Shown here piece after piece: positions 36,395 to 48,928 of a stretch of 64,000 bases of DNA. The translations under genes and the position numbers were made by a program. Origin of the DNA: Myrica gale (taxonomy: Eukaryota; Streptophyta; Magnoliopsida; Fagales; Myricaceae); the NCBI GenBank assembly GCA_963930655.1, contig OZ005600.1, positions 6,017,501 to 6,081,500 of the forward strand, in the 5' to 3' direction. The notes beneath the pieces are model-generated. The model did not search any database, had not been told where the DNA came from, and saw only the letters and a list, made by a program, of their open reading frames with translations. Every line of letters starts with the position of its first letter. Position 1 is the first letter of the stretch.

Positions 36395-38441
36395 ATGAAG
36401 GCGATGGATTCCCCAATTTCCATGGCAGACTCCTCAGAACGACCCTCCAAGCGCCTCCTTTTCGACCGTCGTTATGGTTGGGTGTAAATCTCTCTCTCTG
36501 TCTCTCTATATATTTTTTCCAAGTCCCTCTCTCTATCTATATTTATATGTGTATATATACACTCACAAAGATATAAGAAGCATGATATGACGAGTTTTGC
36601 TTGGCAGTATTGACGAATGGAAAGACCCATCGAAAGAAGCTCTAGCTGGAGGCCGAGGAATGTGAGTTTTCTCCTTTAGCCATTTTTGTCCATCTACAGT
36701 TCTTTTGGTTACTGAGACAACAGAGGAAGAGGAAGCAAAAGAAAACGAGACAAAATTCTGGAATCTATTCGTGTTGTTATTTTGATTTCAGGAAGGATAA
36801 GTTTAATCAAAGGAAGAAGAATGGCAAAACCCCGTTCAACTAAGCCTAATAATCCTTATATCCATGTCCTGTCCCTTTTCATACAAATTTACAATTTCTC
36901 AGCAACCAAATAGAGAAATGAGGATCCGTATCCTGTAATCTGATGCTCTTTTTTTTTTTTTCTTTTTTTTTTCCCCCCCACCCAACAAAGGTTTTGCATA
37001 CTGCCTCTAACAAAAGCTTTGACGAAGACGGTTTCTCAGTCGGTATGAAGACTTCTCTATTATCTTTGTACACTATTATTCACTTTCTCTAGTCACTTAT
37101 ATCAGGTTTAAGTGTCTTCGTTCTCTACTTCTCTCAAGTTTATACGTTGCTGTATTTTTAAGCAGTTTATATGTCGAGATCCTAATGCTTTAGTTGCTTT
37201 AGCAAAGGCTTGCTTCTTTAGTCCTAAATTTGACTGTAACCCAAGTCTATTCGAGGCATTGTATTAGCTGTATGAGTGAGGTGTTCGTATCAAGTGATAC
37301 GTGCAATTCAGCGGCTAGATAATGAGAGAGGCCCTTTTCAAACCAATATCTTTCATCTTTTTTTACCAGTGAAAAGTGGAATGGTACCTATTCTGTTTAT
37401 ATAATTCTCCAGACAGTCTGTGTAGTTGTTAGCTATTGAGCGTGAAATGTCCTTCTCTGACCTATTAAGAGTCATTCCTTGGGAGACCTCTTCCACCCAT
37501 CCAACCCCACCTCCTTCAACTCATACAAGTAAATAATTTTTAGAAAAGAGCAGCAAGTTCCAGAAGAGAATATATGCTAGAGGAGGAAACAGACTGAGGA
37601 GAAGCACAAATTGTAGACTTTGGGCAGAAAACATGATATATTCTGAAATATATGTCTCCTTGGAGCACTAGTCTCTTCTTTTTGTTGTTATGAAGACCAA
37701 TGCATCTGTAACATTGAGAGGTGCTTCATGTAGTAAGAAGGGATAAATTTCTATTTCACTCATGTTTCCCCAATTCATTGGCAAAGTCAACTGGGAAAAA
37801 TGTAATGAGGTATATGAATGTGGAGTACAGTAAAGAGAAAATATGTCGGACATGTCTTCCGCTTTTTTTTTTTTAATTAGATAACCTTGTTATAACTCTC
37901 ACAACGAAATCTTTAGTGATTCACATCCGTGTGCAAATTGGACCCCCCTTCACCCTGTCTCTAGTTAGCTGCTGAAAGATAACTTGGAAACACCAATTTT
38001 TTATTGAGACTGCTTTCCAATATCCTTTTGCTGTAGTCAGTCCTTCGGCTTTTAAAGTATGTATTATGTCTAATACATACACGCATACATTTGGGACTAT
38101 TGCTTGGTTGTAATCTGTTCGCCACAGTATAATTGGCCAGTTCTTTTTTGCTTTTTCGTTGATGTGAAAGAATAATGAACTTTTGATTTTACTTTATGTT
38201 TCCTTCCATCTCCTCACAGATTAGTCTTGCAGCAAGTGCTACAGTTGAAGCTCTTGAAAGGACAGAACCGCTGATGCCAGAGGTATTGCCAGATGGTCAA
38301 AATGATGGCCTTAAAAAATTCATCTCGACCTTGCAGAAACCAGAATTCAACCGATCCTTTCTCAAAGGAAATTTGGAAGCGCATGCTACTGGTTGCTCTT
38401 CCCATCTACATATAGAAAGCAGTGAATCGCAAATGTCTTGA
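36395..38441 (+). CDS. Small conserved plant protein of unknown function, two possible 3' ends
   Basis: Exon 1 is 36395-36483 and exon 2 is 36608-36661; together they encode 47 residues plus two bases, including RYGWVIDEWKDPSKEALAGG. From here two acceptors fit equally well. Model A: exon 36991-37042 then 38220-38441, giving 138 residues with a FCILPLTKALTKTVSQS block and a moderately acidic tail ending SESQMS. Model B: exon 36792-36843, after TTTGATTTCAG, giving 64 residues with a basic tail (KDKFNQRKKNGKTPFN) and a stop. Both restore the same Met codon at the junction. I remember model A-like sequences in plants but no function. Three in-frame ATGs are available at the start (36395, 36404, 36422); the first is used. 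It has no signal peptide or membrane segment. Confidence 0.72.
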
Positions 38442-39616
38442 AGTAATCAGATTGGACCAATCCCCTTCACATGAAATATTTATCCTGCGTGACTTTAGGC
38501 TAATGTAGATGGATTTTCCAGGTTGTAGCAACTGAATTTTACAGCAAACTAGATGGCTTAGTCCTTGATGATTCTGGTCGTGTGTTTGGATTGACTTATG
38601 ATCTCTAATAATGAACCTTGAAGTTTTTTTTACTGCAAATATAGAGGATATATTTTTGTGCGAAAATAATGTCTCCTGCGACACACTGATCTGTTGTGGC
38701 CTGCTTTTTGGATTGCTTCTGTTAATTCGAAACATGGATTCATTGAAGGAATGAGAGACACACATACCAAGGTGGTCTCAGATTTTGAAACTTCCATTAT
38801 TATAAGCACTTTCTTATGACTAGGAGAAGCTTGAGAGCACTCTCAGCCACTATTTCGACAATGAAATGATCAACCATCAAACGCCCACTTCTAAAAACGA
38901 AACCATATTCGTGAGCCGCTAAGCACTGGAAATAGCATTTTAACATCAGGTTTTCTGCTAGCAGTGACTGGCACTCGTGGGATGGCTGACGAGAACAGAT
39001 CAGAACATGTAGACGGGCGTGTTGTTGAACCAAAAACTAGTGGTGGAAGACTGGAAGTGGCACAAAGTAGGCAAAATATACGCATCTTTTTTTCTTTTTC
39101 TTTTTTGTAGTAAAAGTCTCTTTTTATTTCAGGAGCAGATAAAAACACGGCACCCCCTTGTAGCTAGACACAAAACAGTGAAATACCTGGCACCCCTGTC
39201 AACCACTCTTCCAACGTGTACTGCACCTGCACCACGCAGACTCACAGTGTTTTTATTTTTTTTCCCTCTCTCTCTCTTTGGACTGCACGCAAAGAGTATA
39301 GTTTTCTCATTTTGCCCCTTTTTGCGTCAAGGTTCCACGTGCTGTGAAATGATGTGAAAACTTAAAAGCATGAAAATTCAATCCATCTTGAGAAACAAAA
39401 CCAATTTTCATTTTTTTTTTCTAATCACAAATATATTTTCTCGTTATCTTACTCACAGCCCCCACACGGTAGTTCCCAGTTCCACTCCAAATCCAAACCA
39501 ACCAAAAGTGGTAAAACAAAATACACCCTCATTTTCTCACCATACATGGCACTGGTTCCTCGACGCCCAAGACTAGAGCAGTTTCCTCTTATCCCATACC
39601 ACGCCCACTTCTAGCA
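38442..39616. other. Intergenic region
   Basis: The left part is the 3' flank of the small unknown gene and the right part the promoter and 5' leader of the DedA-type gene. Short frames on both strands have no recognisable content. No repeat element was identified. Confidence 0.5.
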
Positions 39617-42600
39617 ATGCGCACCCTCCTCACTCTCAGGTCGCTCCCACCTCCACCACCATGCCTCTTCAGCTTCTCTCCTCCTCTTTCCTCTGCTTCG
39701 TCCTCCTCATTCCTCTTCAACTTCAGACCCAACAAGCGCTTCCACTTCCTCACCCCGTGCTCTTCTTTGAAACAGACCAAGAAGCAGAAGAGTAGTACTG
39801 CTCCCAGCACTGCCCCACAGAGCCTCAGGTGGTTCTTTAGCAATACAAAGGGCGAAGAAGAAGGCAGTGGCAGCGGTGGTGGCGGTGACGATAAGCGAGG
39901 GGAAGATGGTGAGGAGGGTGGATTGGAGTTGGAGGGCGACACCGCGTTCAAGGGTACCCTTTTGGCTGGCGTGTTTCTGGTGGGTATGGTTGGTGGGTCT
40001 GCCGCTGTTGGGTATATTTTTAAGGATCAGATCAATGCGTTCTTGAATCAATTTTCGACTTTTATCGAAGGTAATCTCGCGAAAATTCTGCACCCTTTGA
40101 TTTTTATTATCTATGTGGGTTGGATTTTGTTGTTTTATATGGGAATCAGCAGAATGGGTTCTATGGATGTCCCCACACTTTTGAGGTTTTGGATGAATTC
40201 GGTGTGGTTCTGTTGAGTGGTATAAGACTTCCATATCTTTCTCGGGCTTTATGTGACTTTTCTATGGATTTTGTTTAATAGGGTTGGACTTCAGCTTCAT
40301 AAATCTTAGTTCCTTAAGAAGAATACTCTAACCTGTTGACAATGGTTTTTTTGTGTGAACTTGGGGTGGTTTTTGTTGATGGTTGTTGGGATTCTGAATT
40401 CTGGTTCTGATTATGCGTTGCAAGAACTCGAGACCCATTTCATAATTAGTAGCAATTGTCCTGGCTGATATTAGGATCCGCCTCTCAATGTATAGTAATC
40501 TGCTAGAAAATCTATCGGATTCCTAAGAAATTGGTGTGTGCGCTACATCTTTTTGGTAGAATCTGGGCCTTTTCCTTGGTTGTTTTTTGAAATTCAAGAC
40601 CTATTGAGGAGAATAGAGTGGCGAATCCTGCTGGTTATGATAACTACCTCCTCTCTGGCAGGGAAAGTGCAGTCTCTTTTTCAATGGTTGGCCTACATTA
40701 AGTTCCACGTTCAGAGGATCCATATTGAAGGGGATCCCTTGAATGTACCTGTCTACATTTAACTGCATCTCTCTTCTCTCTTCTACAGAAGTTGGTTACA
40801 TAGGTAGTATAGAGAGACCAAAAGTGAAAAAAGAAGAGTGGACAGTTGCCTATTAACTATAGCTCAAATGGTACTTCCTCTACCAATTGTAATTTCGTGT
40901 AAAGAAGGGTTGTGAGCTCTGGTGGATATTTTTGATTACCAATAATAATTGAAATCACAAAGGGAGGAATTTGGATTCCCTTGAAAAGTTTCACTCTTGT
41001 CAAACACCCTCACTCACTACCGGTCTGGCATATAATTTTTCATCTGTCTAGCTCTATGAGGTGTAAAGCAAATATCGTTTTTCATGTTCTGACTTACATT
41101 GGGTTTATTCTTCTCAGCCCTTGATCACAGCATTTTTATCTGGTATCTGTAGGGCAATACACTTTTTAGCTTGTCCTTATAAAATAATGTGCTCGATGTT
41201 AAACTTTTGAGCTTATTTCACTGAACAGGTTATGGTGTGGCTGGATATGCTTTATTTGTCGCGGTTTATGCAGGACTGGAAGTATGCACTTGAAACTCTT
41301 TCTTGAATATATTTCCCAATACTGATATATTGATCAAATCAAATGGCAATTCCTATATGATTGGGCCATGTTTATTAATTAATTGAAATACAAATTTTGG
41401 TGTACATCTCATGTTAATGTTTAAATTTAAAGATGAATATCAAGCACCAAATGGTCGAAAAGGCATATGTTTGCTATTAATAATGGCTGAAAAATGGCAC
41501 CCATGTGCAGCTAGTTATTGTCGTTCATAGAGTTTTTATAGGAGTTATGTAACTGTGTTTGGTCCTTATGCTGGGCACTTCTATTTGGCTGATCAAGAGT
41601 GGACAGTTGTGCCAGGTTGATGTAGTCTTTAAGGTTAAAGTCTATATTTGACCAAGAACAAAGTTTTTCCATACACTTCTGACCTTGTATGTCCTTGTTT
41701 GCATTAATGCTTAAATTACCCAGCAATATCCATTGCTATCAACTCACTGAAAAGGAAACACAAGTATGTATCTGGTATCTTCTAAAACTGACTTTGAGTA
41801 GTTTCTGTTCTTAGGTACTTGCAATTCCAGCCATTCCTTTGACCATGTCAGCTGGTCTTCTTTTTGGGTCTCTTATTGGCACTATCATTGTCTCAATCAG
41901 TGGCACAGTGAGTCAATTTCTTCTATTAGTTAGAGAGGGCAAAATGATGACGTTTAGAATTAAATTCGTTGCCTAATATATTTGAACTGTTACAGGTGGC
42001 AGCAAGTGTGGCCTTTTTGATTGCTAGATATTTTGCTCGTGAGCGGATTCTTAAACTTGTTGAAGGAAACAAAAAATTTCTAGCAATTGACAAAGCAATT
42101 GGAGAAAATGGCTTCAGAGTTGTTACCCTCCTTCGTTTGAGTCCTTTACTTCCATTCTCGTTGGGGAATTATTTATATGGATTGACATCTGTGAAGTTTG
42201 TGCCATATGTATTGGGAAGGTGTGCTTCTTGTTGATCCAGTTATAATTGTCAGTGCTTATGACTAATGTTTTTTTGGATTAATCTAACTGTTGTTGCTGG
42301 ATTTTCGTGTGACTGAAGTTGATGCCATGTTTGTGGAGATCGGAATTCTTCAGGATGATTTCCTTCCAGAACATAGAAACAATTTCCCGTCAGTTAGAAA
42401 TTTGTTGAGTTGTTATTTTGACTAATCTTCAGTACCAAATAGAATGCAAGTATGCTATGCATTGTTTGCTGAATTATGGCTCCAGTTATCAATTCAGTAG
42501 CCAATATATATGGGGTTAGGTTTTAGTTTGTCCATTTGTTAGACTTAGTCTGTTCAAAAAGTCCGAATGGCTTTCGAATTTTGACACTGTTAGTACATCA

Positions 42601-43851
42601 AAATGTGGAAATCAACCTAACCCAAACTGGAGGGTATTATGCACTATGAAGGCAATCAACTGACTCACTAGTTACTTCTTCTCGAAGAAGAGGGCATAAA
42701 CATATCATAATGACTAATGTGAAATCTTGCTAGTGGGCACATGCGTGGTGCAAAATGAAAAATCAAACTAAAAGCTAAGATTGCTATAGCATTCACAAAC
42801 TTGCTCTAGGAAAAAAGAGAGAAGGTTATGGCATTTGTTTCATATGAGTTTGTACAACCCTTTCCATATTGTGCTTTCTAATTCAATTGCAAACCATTAT
42901 TGTTCTGCAGTTGGTTGGGGATGCTTCCAGGAACATGGGCATATGTGAGTGCTGGAGCATTTGGGCGTGCGATTATTGTAAGTATATAATGGTTTTTCCT
43001 CTTACTTTACGTATTTACACAAATTGCACGAATATTACCTCTATTCTATATATATACCACGCACACACCAGCAGTTAATAAGTAACGACAGTTAATGCTT
43101 ATCCTAGCAATTAATACGATTCTTATATTTTAATGTTTTACAAATTTAGCTTTAATTGATTAATTGCCACCTATCGTGCTCGAGTTTTCAATTTTAGCAC
43201 ATTGTAGAGTAAATTTGTCTCTTCCCTTCTCTTAAATCAAGATCTTCTGTTATTCGACGATGATTTGTGGTCTGATTCACTCTGACAGAGTGCCTCTCAA
43301 TCTTTTTGCTTTTTCTGGGTGATATTTCAGCAAGAAGAGTCTGAGATTGGTTTATCTGGAGGAAATGGTCAGCTATTAACGCTTGGGCTTGGACTATTGG
43401 CCACAGCACTGGCTGCAACTTATGTAACGCGGCTTGCAAAGGTAATGTTCATGGTTCACTTCGGAAAAAAAGAAAAATGTATATATTCGTGGTTGGTAAC
43501 TGTCCTGATTGTTTTTTTGCCAACTGAATTAAGCAACCTTAGTGCAAAACATATTAGCACATCATATGCCTCTCTAAGCATCGAATTTGTACTGCCCCCG
43601 TCTCCGTGCTAGTGACCCTTATATAATCATCGAGATTGTTTTTGAACCGTGCCACGATCTGGTGTCATAGTTTTCTCTATGAAAATGTTTGCTGAATGAT
43701 CCGTGTGAGATGGGAGAATGTGATTTCCCTTATTAATGATATTAAATTCTGAACTGTTTAATGCATATGGTGCTTCTCATTTTTCCACCACGCTGACATG
43801 TTCCCATTCTGATGGCTTATAATGCAGGATGCTGTAAAAGACATTGAGTAG
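39617..43851 (+). CDS. DedA/VTT-domain (SNARE-associated Golgi family) membrane protein, probably plastid-targeted
   Basis: Seven exons: 39617-40070, 41229-41281, 41815-41907, 41996-42219, 42911-42977, 43331-43441 and 43828-43851. They total 1026 bases (341 residues) in consistent phase. Residues 1-60 are rich in Ser, Pro and basic residues with few acidic ones, like a chloroplast transit peptide. A glycine/acidic linker follows (about 75-105). Then come hydrophobic segments at about 110-135, 152-168 and 169-200, the VTT/DedA core with a re-entrant-type block (IPLTMSAGLLFGSLIG), and the family's RLSPLLPFSLGNYLYGLTSV and WLGMLPGTWAYVSAGA signatures (exons 4-5). A last hydrophobic segment lies in exon 6. 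The family is linked to lipid scrambling and membrane traffic; the plastid role is not established. Exon 7 codes for only seven residues. Confidence 0.93.
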
Positions 43852-45523
43852 ATACAAACAAAGGCTTTTCCCAATGAGTAGATAACAAATTAATTGCAAC
43901 ATAAACATGTGCATCAATCGTGTAAATTGTAGTATTTATTCAATCAGATGATATAGGAACCTTTGATTTTTTTTGAAAGTGTATCATCAGCGATGTGCTA
44001 CATAAAATTAGTAAGGTTATAATCCACTACCTATTATTTTTACTGCCCATTTCCTTTTTTATCATTCTCTTCTGTGTTGGATTTAAATTTTCTAAATATT
44101 TCATTTGAAATCTCTGGGACAAAACCGAGTAGAGCTTGTAAAATGTGCTTCATGAGAAGTGCCTGTGGTTAATAGAGAGCCAAATCTGTTGAGCTTTGTG
44201 AATAGAGAAAGCCAGAGCAGAACTTGGGCTAGGCGGATTCTTTGAATGGGCAGTTATTTAATAATGTTTTTCTTTTCTACTCAAATCATTCAACAATGAT
44301 TAAAATAAATCCATGAACTCGCAGTCATTGAAGTCCTATCATGAGGATGGCATTGGAAGGTGAAAGTACTGATGAGAAAATTATTAAAAAGATTTTAGCA
44401 TTTTTTTGAAAAAAAAAATTGGATCTGTCGTTTAGAGTATTCCTAGTAGGTTCTCTATTCTAACATTTTGGTTAGAATAGAGAACCAATTTAACAAAAAA
44501 GTCAAAAAATACTCTTTAACAGCTTATCTATTTTCACAGTTTTTAGCTAAAAATTTTAACATGTGAACAGTGGTTCTCTATATTTAGATAACCACTGTTC
44601 ACTTCTCTATAATAAAATATTAATATTTTTTCTTATTTTTTTCTTTTTCTTTCTCTTTTCTTAATACATTTTAGACTAAATAAAGACTAACTTAATACAT
44701 TTTAAACTAAATAAAGACTAACTTAATACATTTTTAAAAATATGATCGTTAAGATAAGACGACTATTTATAAATATGACCGTTAAGATAAGAAAAATTTT
44801 TAAAAATCTAATCGTTGAGATAAGATAAACTTAAAAAATGCTGAGCGTTAGGAAAAGACAAAAATTAAAAAATCCACCCTTTTTAGGATAAGACAAATAT
44901 TCAAAAATATAACCGTTACAATAAAACGAATATTAAAAAAATATAAATGTTAGAAAAATAATAAAGAAATCTTTGAATAATAATATTTAAATAGAATAGT
45001 AAAAGTAGATGGTTAAAATAGAGAAGCTGTTGTGGGTGTTTTTAAAAAGTTGATAGTTAAAATAGAGAAGTGTATTTTTTGGTTAAAATAGAGAGCCAAA
45101 TTTGAATAAGCTACTACGAATGGTGTAAGGGGTGACTTTAGTGGCAAGAGGCCCACATTCACCTAATCTTTAAAAAAAAAAAATCACCTAAACAGTTCAC
45201 GTCACGGGTTTTATGTCACTACCGAACATTTATTGCCGTGGAAAAAATGTTCGGTGATCAATAAATGTTCGGTGATTCGGACAGGTTTTTCAATTTTTTC
45301 TGAGTCCCCAGTTTCTCGGAAAGGGGAAGAGGATTCACACGTCACTGTGTCAAATAAGGGACATCGTAACCCCTCTAGTATCTCCGTATTTCTGCGTTTT
45401 TTCTTTTTTGTGGTGGTCAAGAACTTCGGGCTTCATCAAATATCTAAATCTTTGTAAAGTAAATTATCCTTGGTCGGGGGAAGTGCAAAGAGGGAAAGGA
45501 TCGAGCTAGGTAGAGAAGATAAA
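43852..45523. other. Intergenic region with a large MITE-like repeat
   Basis: This is the 3' flank of the DedA-type gene, then a repeat at about 44445-45125 (listed), then about 400 bp of likely promoter and leader for the broken resistance gene. At 45224-45274 ACCGAACATTTATTG is followed, after about 20 bases, by its exact reverse complement, making a 15-bp stem upstream of that gene. Confidence 0.55.
44445..45125. repeat. MITE-like element with internal minisatellite-like repeats
   Basis: The left end (ATTCCTAGTAGGTTCTCTATT) and the reversed right end (ATTCGTAGTAGCTTATTC, then GGCTCTCTATTTTAACC) are similar, and both resemble very common plant MITE ends. Inside are repeated units: ACTTAATACATTTT(A) occurs three times (about 44681-44735), and a degenerate unit around ACCGTTAAGATAAGA recurs several times (44750-44930). 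No coding capacity. The exact limits and target duplication could not be fixed. Confidence 0.55.
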
Positions 45524-48252
45524 ATGGCTGCACTTCCAGTAGACTACACTGTTAGCAAGATCGTTTCCCTTCTCCAGAATGAGATGTCCTTGTTAGCAGG
45601 GATTCCTTATGAGCTTCAAGAAATTAGGAATGAGTTCGTAAGCATGAGGTCCTTTCTAGAGGATGCAGATAAAAAAGGAGCTTACACTGAAGGAGAAAAA
45701 GTTTGGGTGGAAAACGTGAGGGAAGTAGCACATGATGTAACCATGCCAGTAGGCCTCAACAAGATCTCAAATTCACACGGTTCCTCCAGAAAATCGCGGA
45801 GTTTCCCAGGGACATATGACTGAGGCATCACCTTGCAAACAGGTTACGAAAAATCAATACTGTCATCACAGCTATTCCAGAAAGACACCAACGCTATGTT
45901 TTTAATCATGGTGAAGGGATCCAAGCTCAGGGTGAGCAAAAATGGGTGCGGAACCTTCGCGAGTCAGCTCTATACACCGGCAAGGACGAGCTTGTGGGGA
46001 TTCAGGCTGATAAAATGATGCTGTTACACTTACTGATGGATGAAGAACCAGGCCGCGCTGTTATTTCTGTTGTTGGTATGGGCGGTTCGGGTAAGACAAC
46101 CCTTGCTGCCCAGGTCTACAACACCCCCACAGTGAAGCAATATTTTGATTGCTATGCGTGGATCTCCGTGTCCCAAACCTATGACAGTGAAGACTTGCTT
46201 AGACGCATGGTCAAGGACTGTTACCAAGCTGCAAGTGAATTCTTACCGATGGATTTCAGCACTCTGAGCTTCAGGCCGTTGGTGGAGATGCTTGCCAGCT
46301 TCCTAAAGCCTTTAAGGTACGTTGTTGTTTTAGACGATGTATGGAATGTGAATCTATGGAGGGAAATTAAAGTGTCACTACCAGATTGTGGCAATGGAAG
46401 TCGGGTGTTGCTTACAACTCGTAGAGAAGATATTGCTTCCTCCGCTTTTGGAGTCAAAAGCTATATTCACCATGTGCAACCATTGGGAAAGGATGAGGCT
46501 TGGGCCCTGTTTTGTCTGAAAGCATTCTCGAGCAGTCCTAACAAATGCTGTACCCCTGAGCTTGAATTCATAGCTAAGGACATCGCGGAGAAATGTCAAG
46601 GCCTACCTCTTGCAATTATAGCCTTAGGAGGTCTTATGGCTTCCAAGAAGTCTGAATTCGAGTGGAGGAAGGTTTTAAATAGCATGAGTTGGGAACTAAG
46701 CAGCAATCCAATGTTAGAAGTAATCAAGAGAGTGATGTTGCTTAGCTTTGATGATTTGCCATACCGGCTAAAGCATTGTTTCTTGTATTGTTGTATTTTC
46801 CCTGAGGATTATTTGATACGAAGGGGAAGACTGATCAGGCTCTGGATGGCAGAAGGTTTTATAGAAGAAGTTAGAGGCCTGACACCAGAAGAAGTAGGTG
46901 AGAACTACCTCATTGAACTTGGTCACCGAAACTTGCTTCAAGTAGTAAAGAACCAATCCGGGCGGCCAAAGTCATGTAAGATGCATGATCTTATGAGAGA
47001 ACTTGCTCTCTCAATTTCAGATAGAGAGAAAATTTGTTTGGTATATTCTGGGCACGAAGTATTAAGAGAGAATGGAGCACGTCGCTTGTCGATTCAAACA
47101 CGTCACAACGAACCATACTCATGGTCATCCATGTCTCAGCTTCGATCTTTGTTTGTTTTCCCCAATAAAATTGACTCTCCACCATCCGTTTATTCACTTC
47201 CACCTGGTTTTAGGCTTCTAAGGGTCATAGACGTGGAGTATGTGCCAATCTGCAAGTTGCCGGATGAAGTAGGGAATTTATTCAACCTACGGTACTTGAA
47301 CTTGAAGGGCACATGGATACAGGAGCTTCCAAAATCCATAGGGAGACTTCACAACCTGCAGACCTTAAATATCTATCAAACAAAAGTAAAGGCACTTCCG
47401 AGTGGAGTTGCGAATTTGCGAAACTTGAGGTATCTGATTGTGTGCCAGTACAATCTGGAATTAGTTGATGATTTCAACTATGTCAATGGCTTGCGGGCAC
47501 CATCAGATATGAGCAATTTAAAGAGCTTGCAAGTTCTACATTTTGTCAAAGTGAATGGTGCTTCAGCTAGACATGTGGAGAAATTGACCCAACTCACATG
47601 CATGGGACTCATCAAAGAAAGAGAAGTGGACGAGAGGGTTCTGTGCTCTTCAATTGAGAAATTGAGTCTCCTTTGCCACTTAACGTTAATGGCTTCGAGT
47701 GAGGAGGAAGTCCTCCATTTGGATTCTCTGTCATCACCTCCTCCCAACCTTCGGAGACTGAACTTGATTGGAAAATTGGGCAAAGTTCCGCAATGGTTTT
47801 TCTCACTTCAACACCTTCATGCTCTGTTTTTAAGTTGGTCAAGACTGAGTGAAGATCCACTTCCCTATATAGAATCGCTACCCAGTCTGAAGAGGCTTAC
47901 TCTTGTCAATGCTTATTTGGGAAACAAGCTATGCTTTTGTACAGGTTTCCGTGCTCTAAAGAGTCTAAATTTGCGTAATTTCCCTCGGTTGAATGGCATA
48001 GTCATTGAGAAAGGGGTTATGCCGAGTCTCGAGAACCTGTGGATCAGCAAGTGCATGCAGTTACAGATGCTGCCTCAGGGTATCGAGCATCTTGCCAATC
48101 TCCAACAAGTTACTCTAATAAATGTTTTGGAAGAACTCTTAGAACGCTTACGGGGGGAAACAAGCGTGGATCGTCCAAGGGTCTCGAAGATCCCCAAAAT
48201 CAACCATTACTACTGCTCATCATCTGTGTGGCATTATGAGAACTTTTCCTAA
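45524..48252 (+). pseudogene. CC-NB-LRR (RPM1-like) disease resistance gene, disrupted in the coiled-coil region
   Basis: The ATG at 45524 opens a normal Rx-type coiled-coil start, but after about 76 codons (near 45742) the family sequence stops. It resumes at about 45757 in another frame, missing the stretch that normally links the two halves. In this second frame a TGA at 45817-45819 stands where the family has Trp. From there the frame is open to the stop at 48252. The NB-ARC part is intact by motif: P-loop GMGGSGKTT, kinase-2 VVVLDDVW, RNBS-B GSRVLLTTR, GLPL, RNBS-D CFLYCCIFPEDY and MHD (KMHDLM). About 12 leucine-rich repeats follow (PDEVGNLFNLRYLNLKGT and similar). The first in-frame ATG after the damage is 46015, 20-odd codons before the P-loop, so a coiled-coil-less NB-LRR could still be made. 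Single uninterrupted exon, as is usual for this subfamily. Confidence 0.88.
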
Positions 48253-48630
48253 TTCCTACGAAAGAAGGTAAACTTTCTCTCACAGGAAACTTCTATTATA
48301 TAGTGAAGTATCATCCTTATTCCAGGTAAGCTCCTCTGCTTCACCAATAGGTTTAGGGTGATAACCTTGTTTTGTACGATTGGCTGGAAAGATTATATGC
48401 TGGTGGGTTTATGCTTCTATGAAATGTCATCTGATTGTCAAGGTGATATGGCCTACATACCCATTTGCTCAATCCATTTCACACTTATAAAAATTTCTAA
48501 CTTTGTTGATCTAATTTCAGACGTGTTAGAAATATAACTTCAATAATTAAAATAACATTTTTTAATAGCTTAATTTTTTGGGATAGTAGATACTTTTAAC
48601 AATAGAAAATTTGTATCTTATAGTCTAGAG

Positions 48631-48928
48631 TTATTCTTACTGTATTGAAGCTACTCTGCTCTGCATCATTTGCCTAAAGTCTGTCGAGTCTGCTTCCCTG
48701 ACAATGGTATTTGGTGGTCTGTTACAGAACCTGCATGTCTTTTACTCATTCTAGAGACTGAAGACAAGAAAATAAGGGAGTTATTCTCTCTGTATTGAAG
48801 CTACTCTGCTCTCCATCATTTGCCTAAAGTCTGCCGAGTCTGCTTCCCTGAAAATGGTATTTGGTGGTCTGTTACAGAACCTGCATGTCATTTACTCATT
48901 CTAGAGACTGAAGACAAGAAAATAAGGC
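48631..48928. repeat. Tandem duplication, period 150 bp
   Basis: Copy 1 (48631-48780) and copy 2 (48781-48928) match almost base for base, with about eight substitutions seen (for example CTGCATCATT/CTCCATCATT and CTGTCGAG/CTGCCGAG). The copies abut without spacer. No frame or domain is contained. It lies about 380 bp after the NB-LRR stop codon. Confidence 0.93.

Noticed and set aside
39707-40234. 175-codon frame antisense to exon 1 of the DedA-type gene
   Set aside because: It mirrors the transit peptide and Gly-rich coding sequence of the real gene, and codon bias of the sense strand explains the openness.
45946-46014. Start of the intact NB-LRR frame at 45946
   Set aside because: The codon is GTG within the former coiled-coil linker; the first real in-frame ATG is at 46015.
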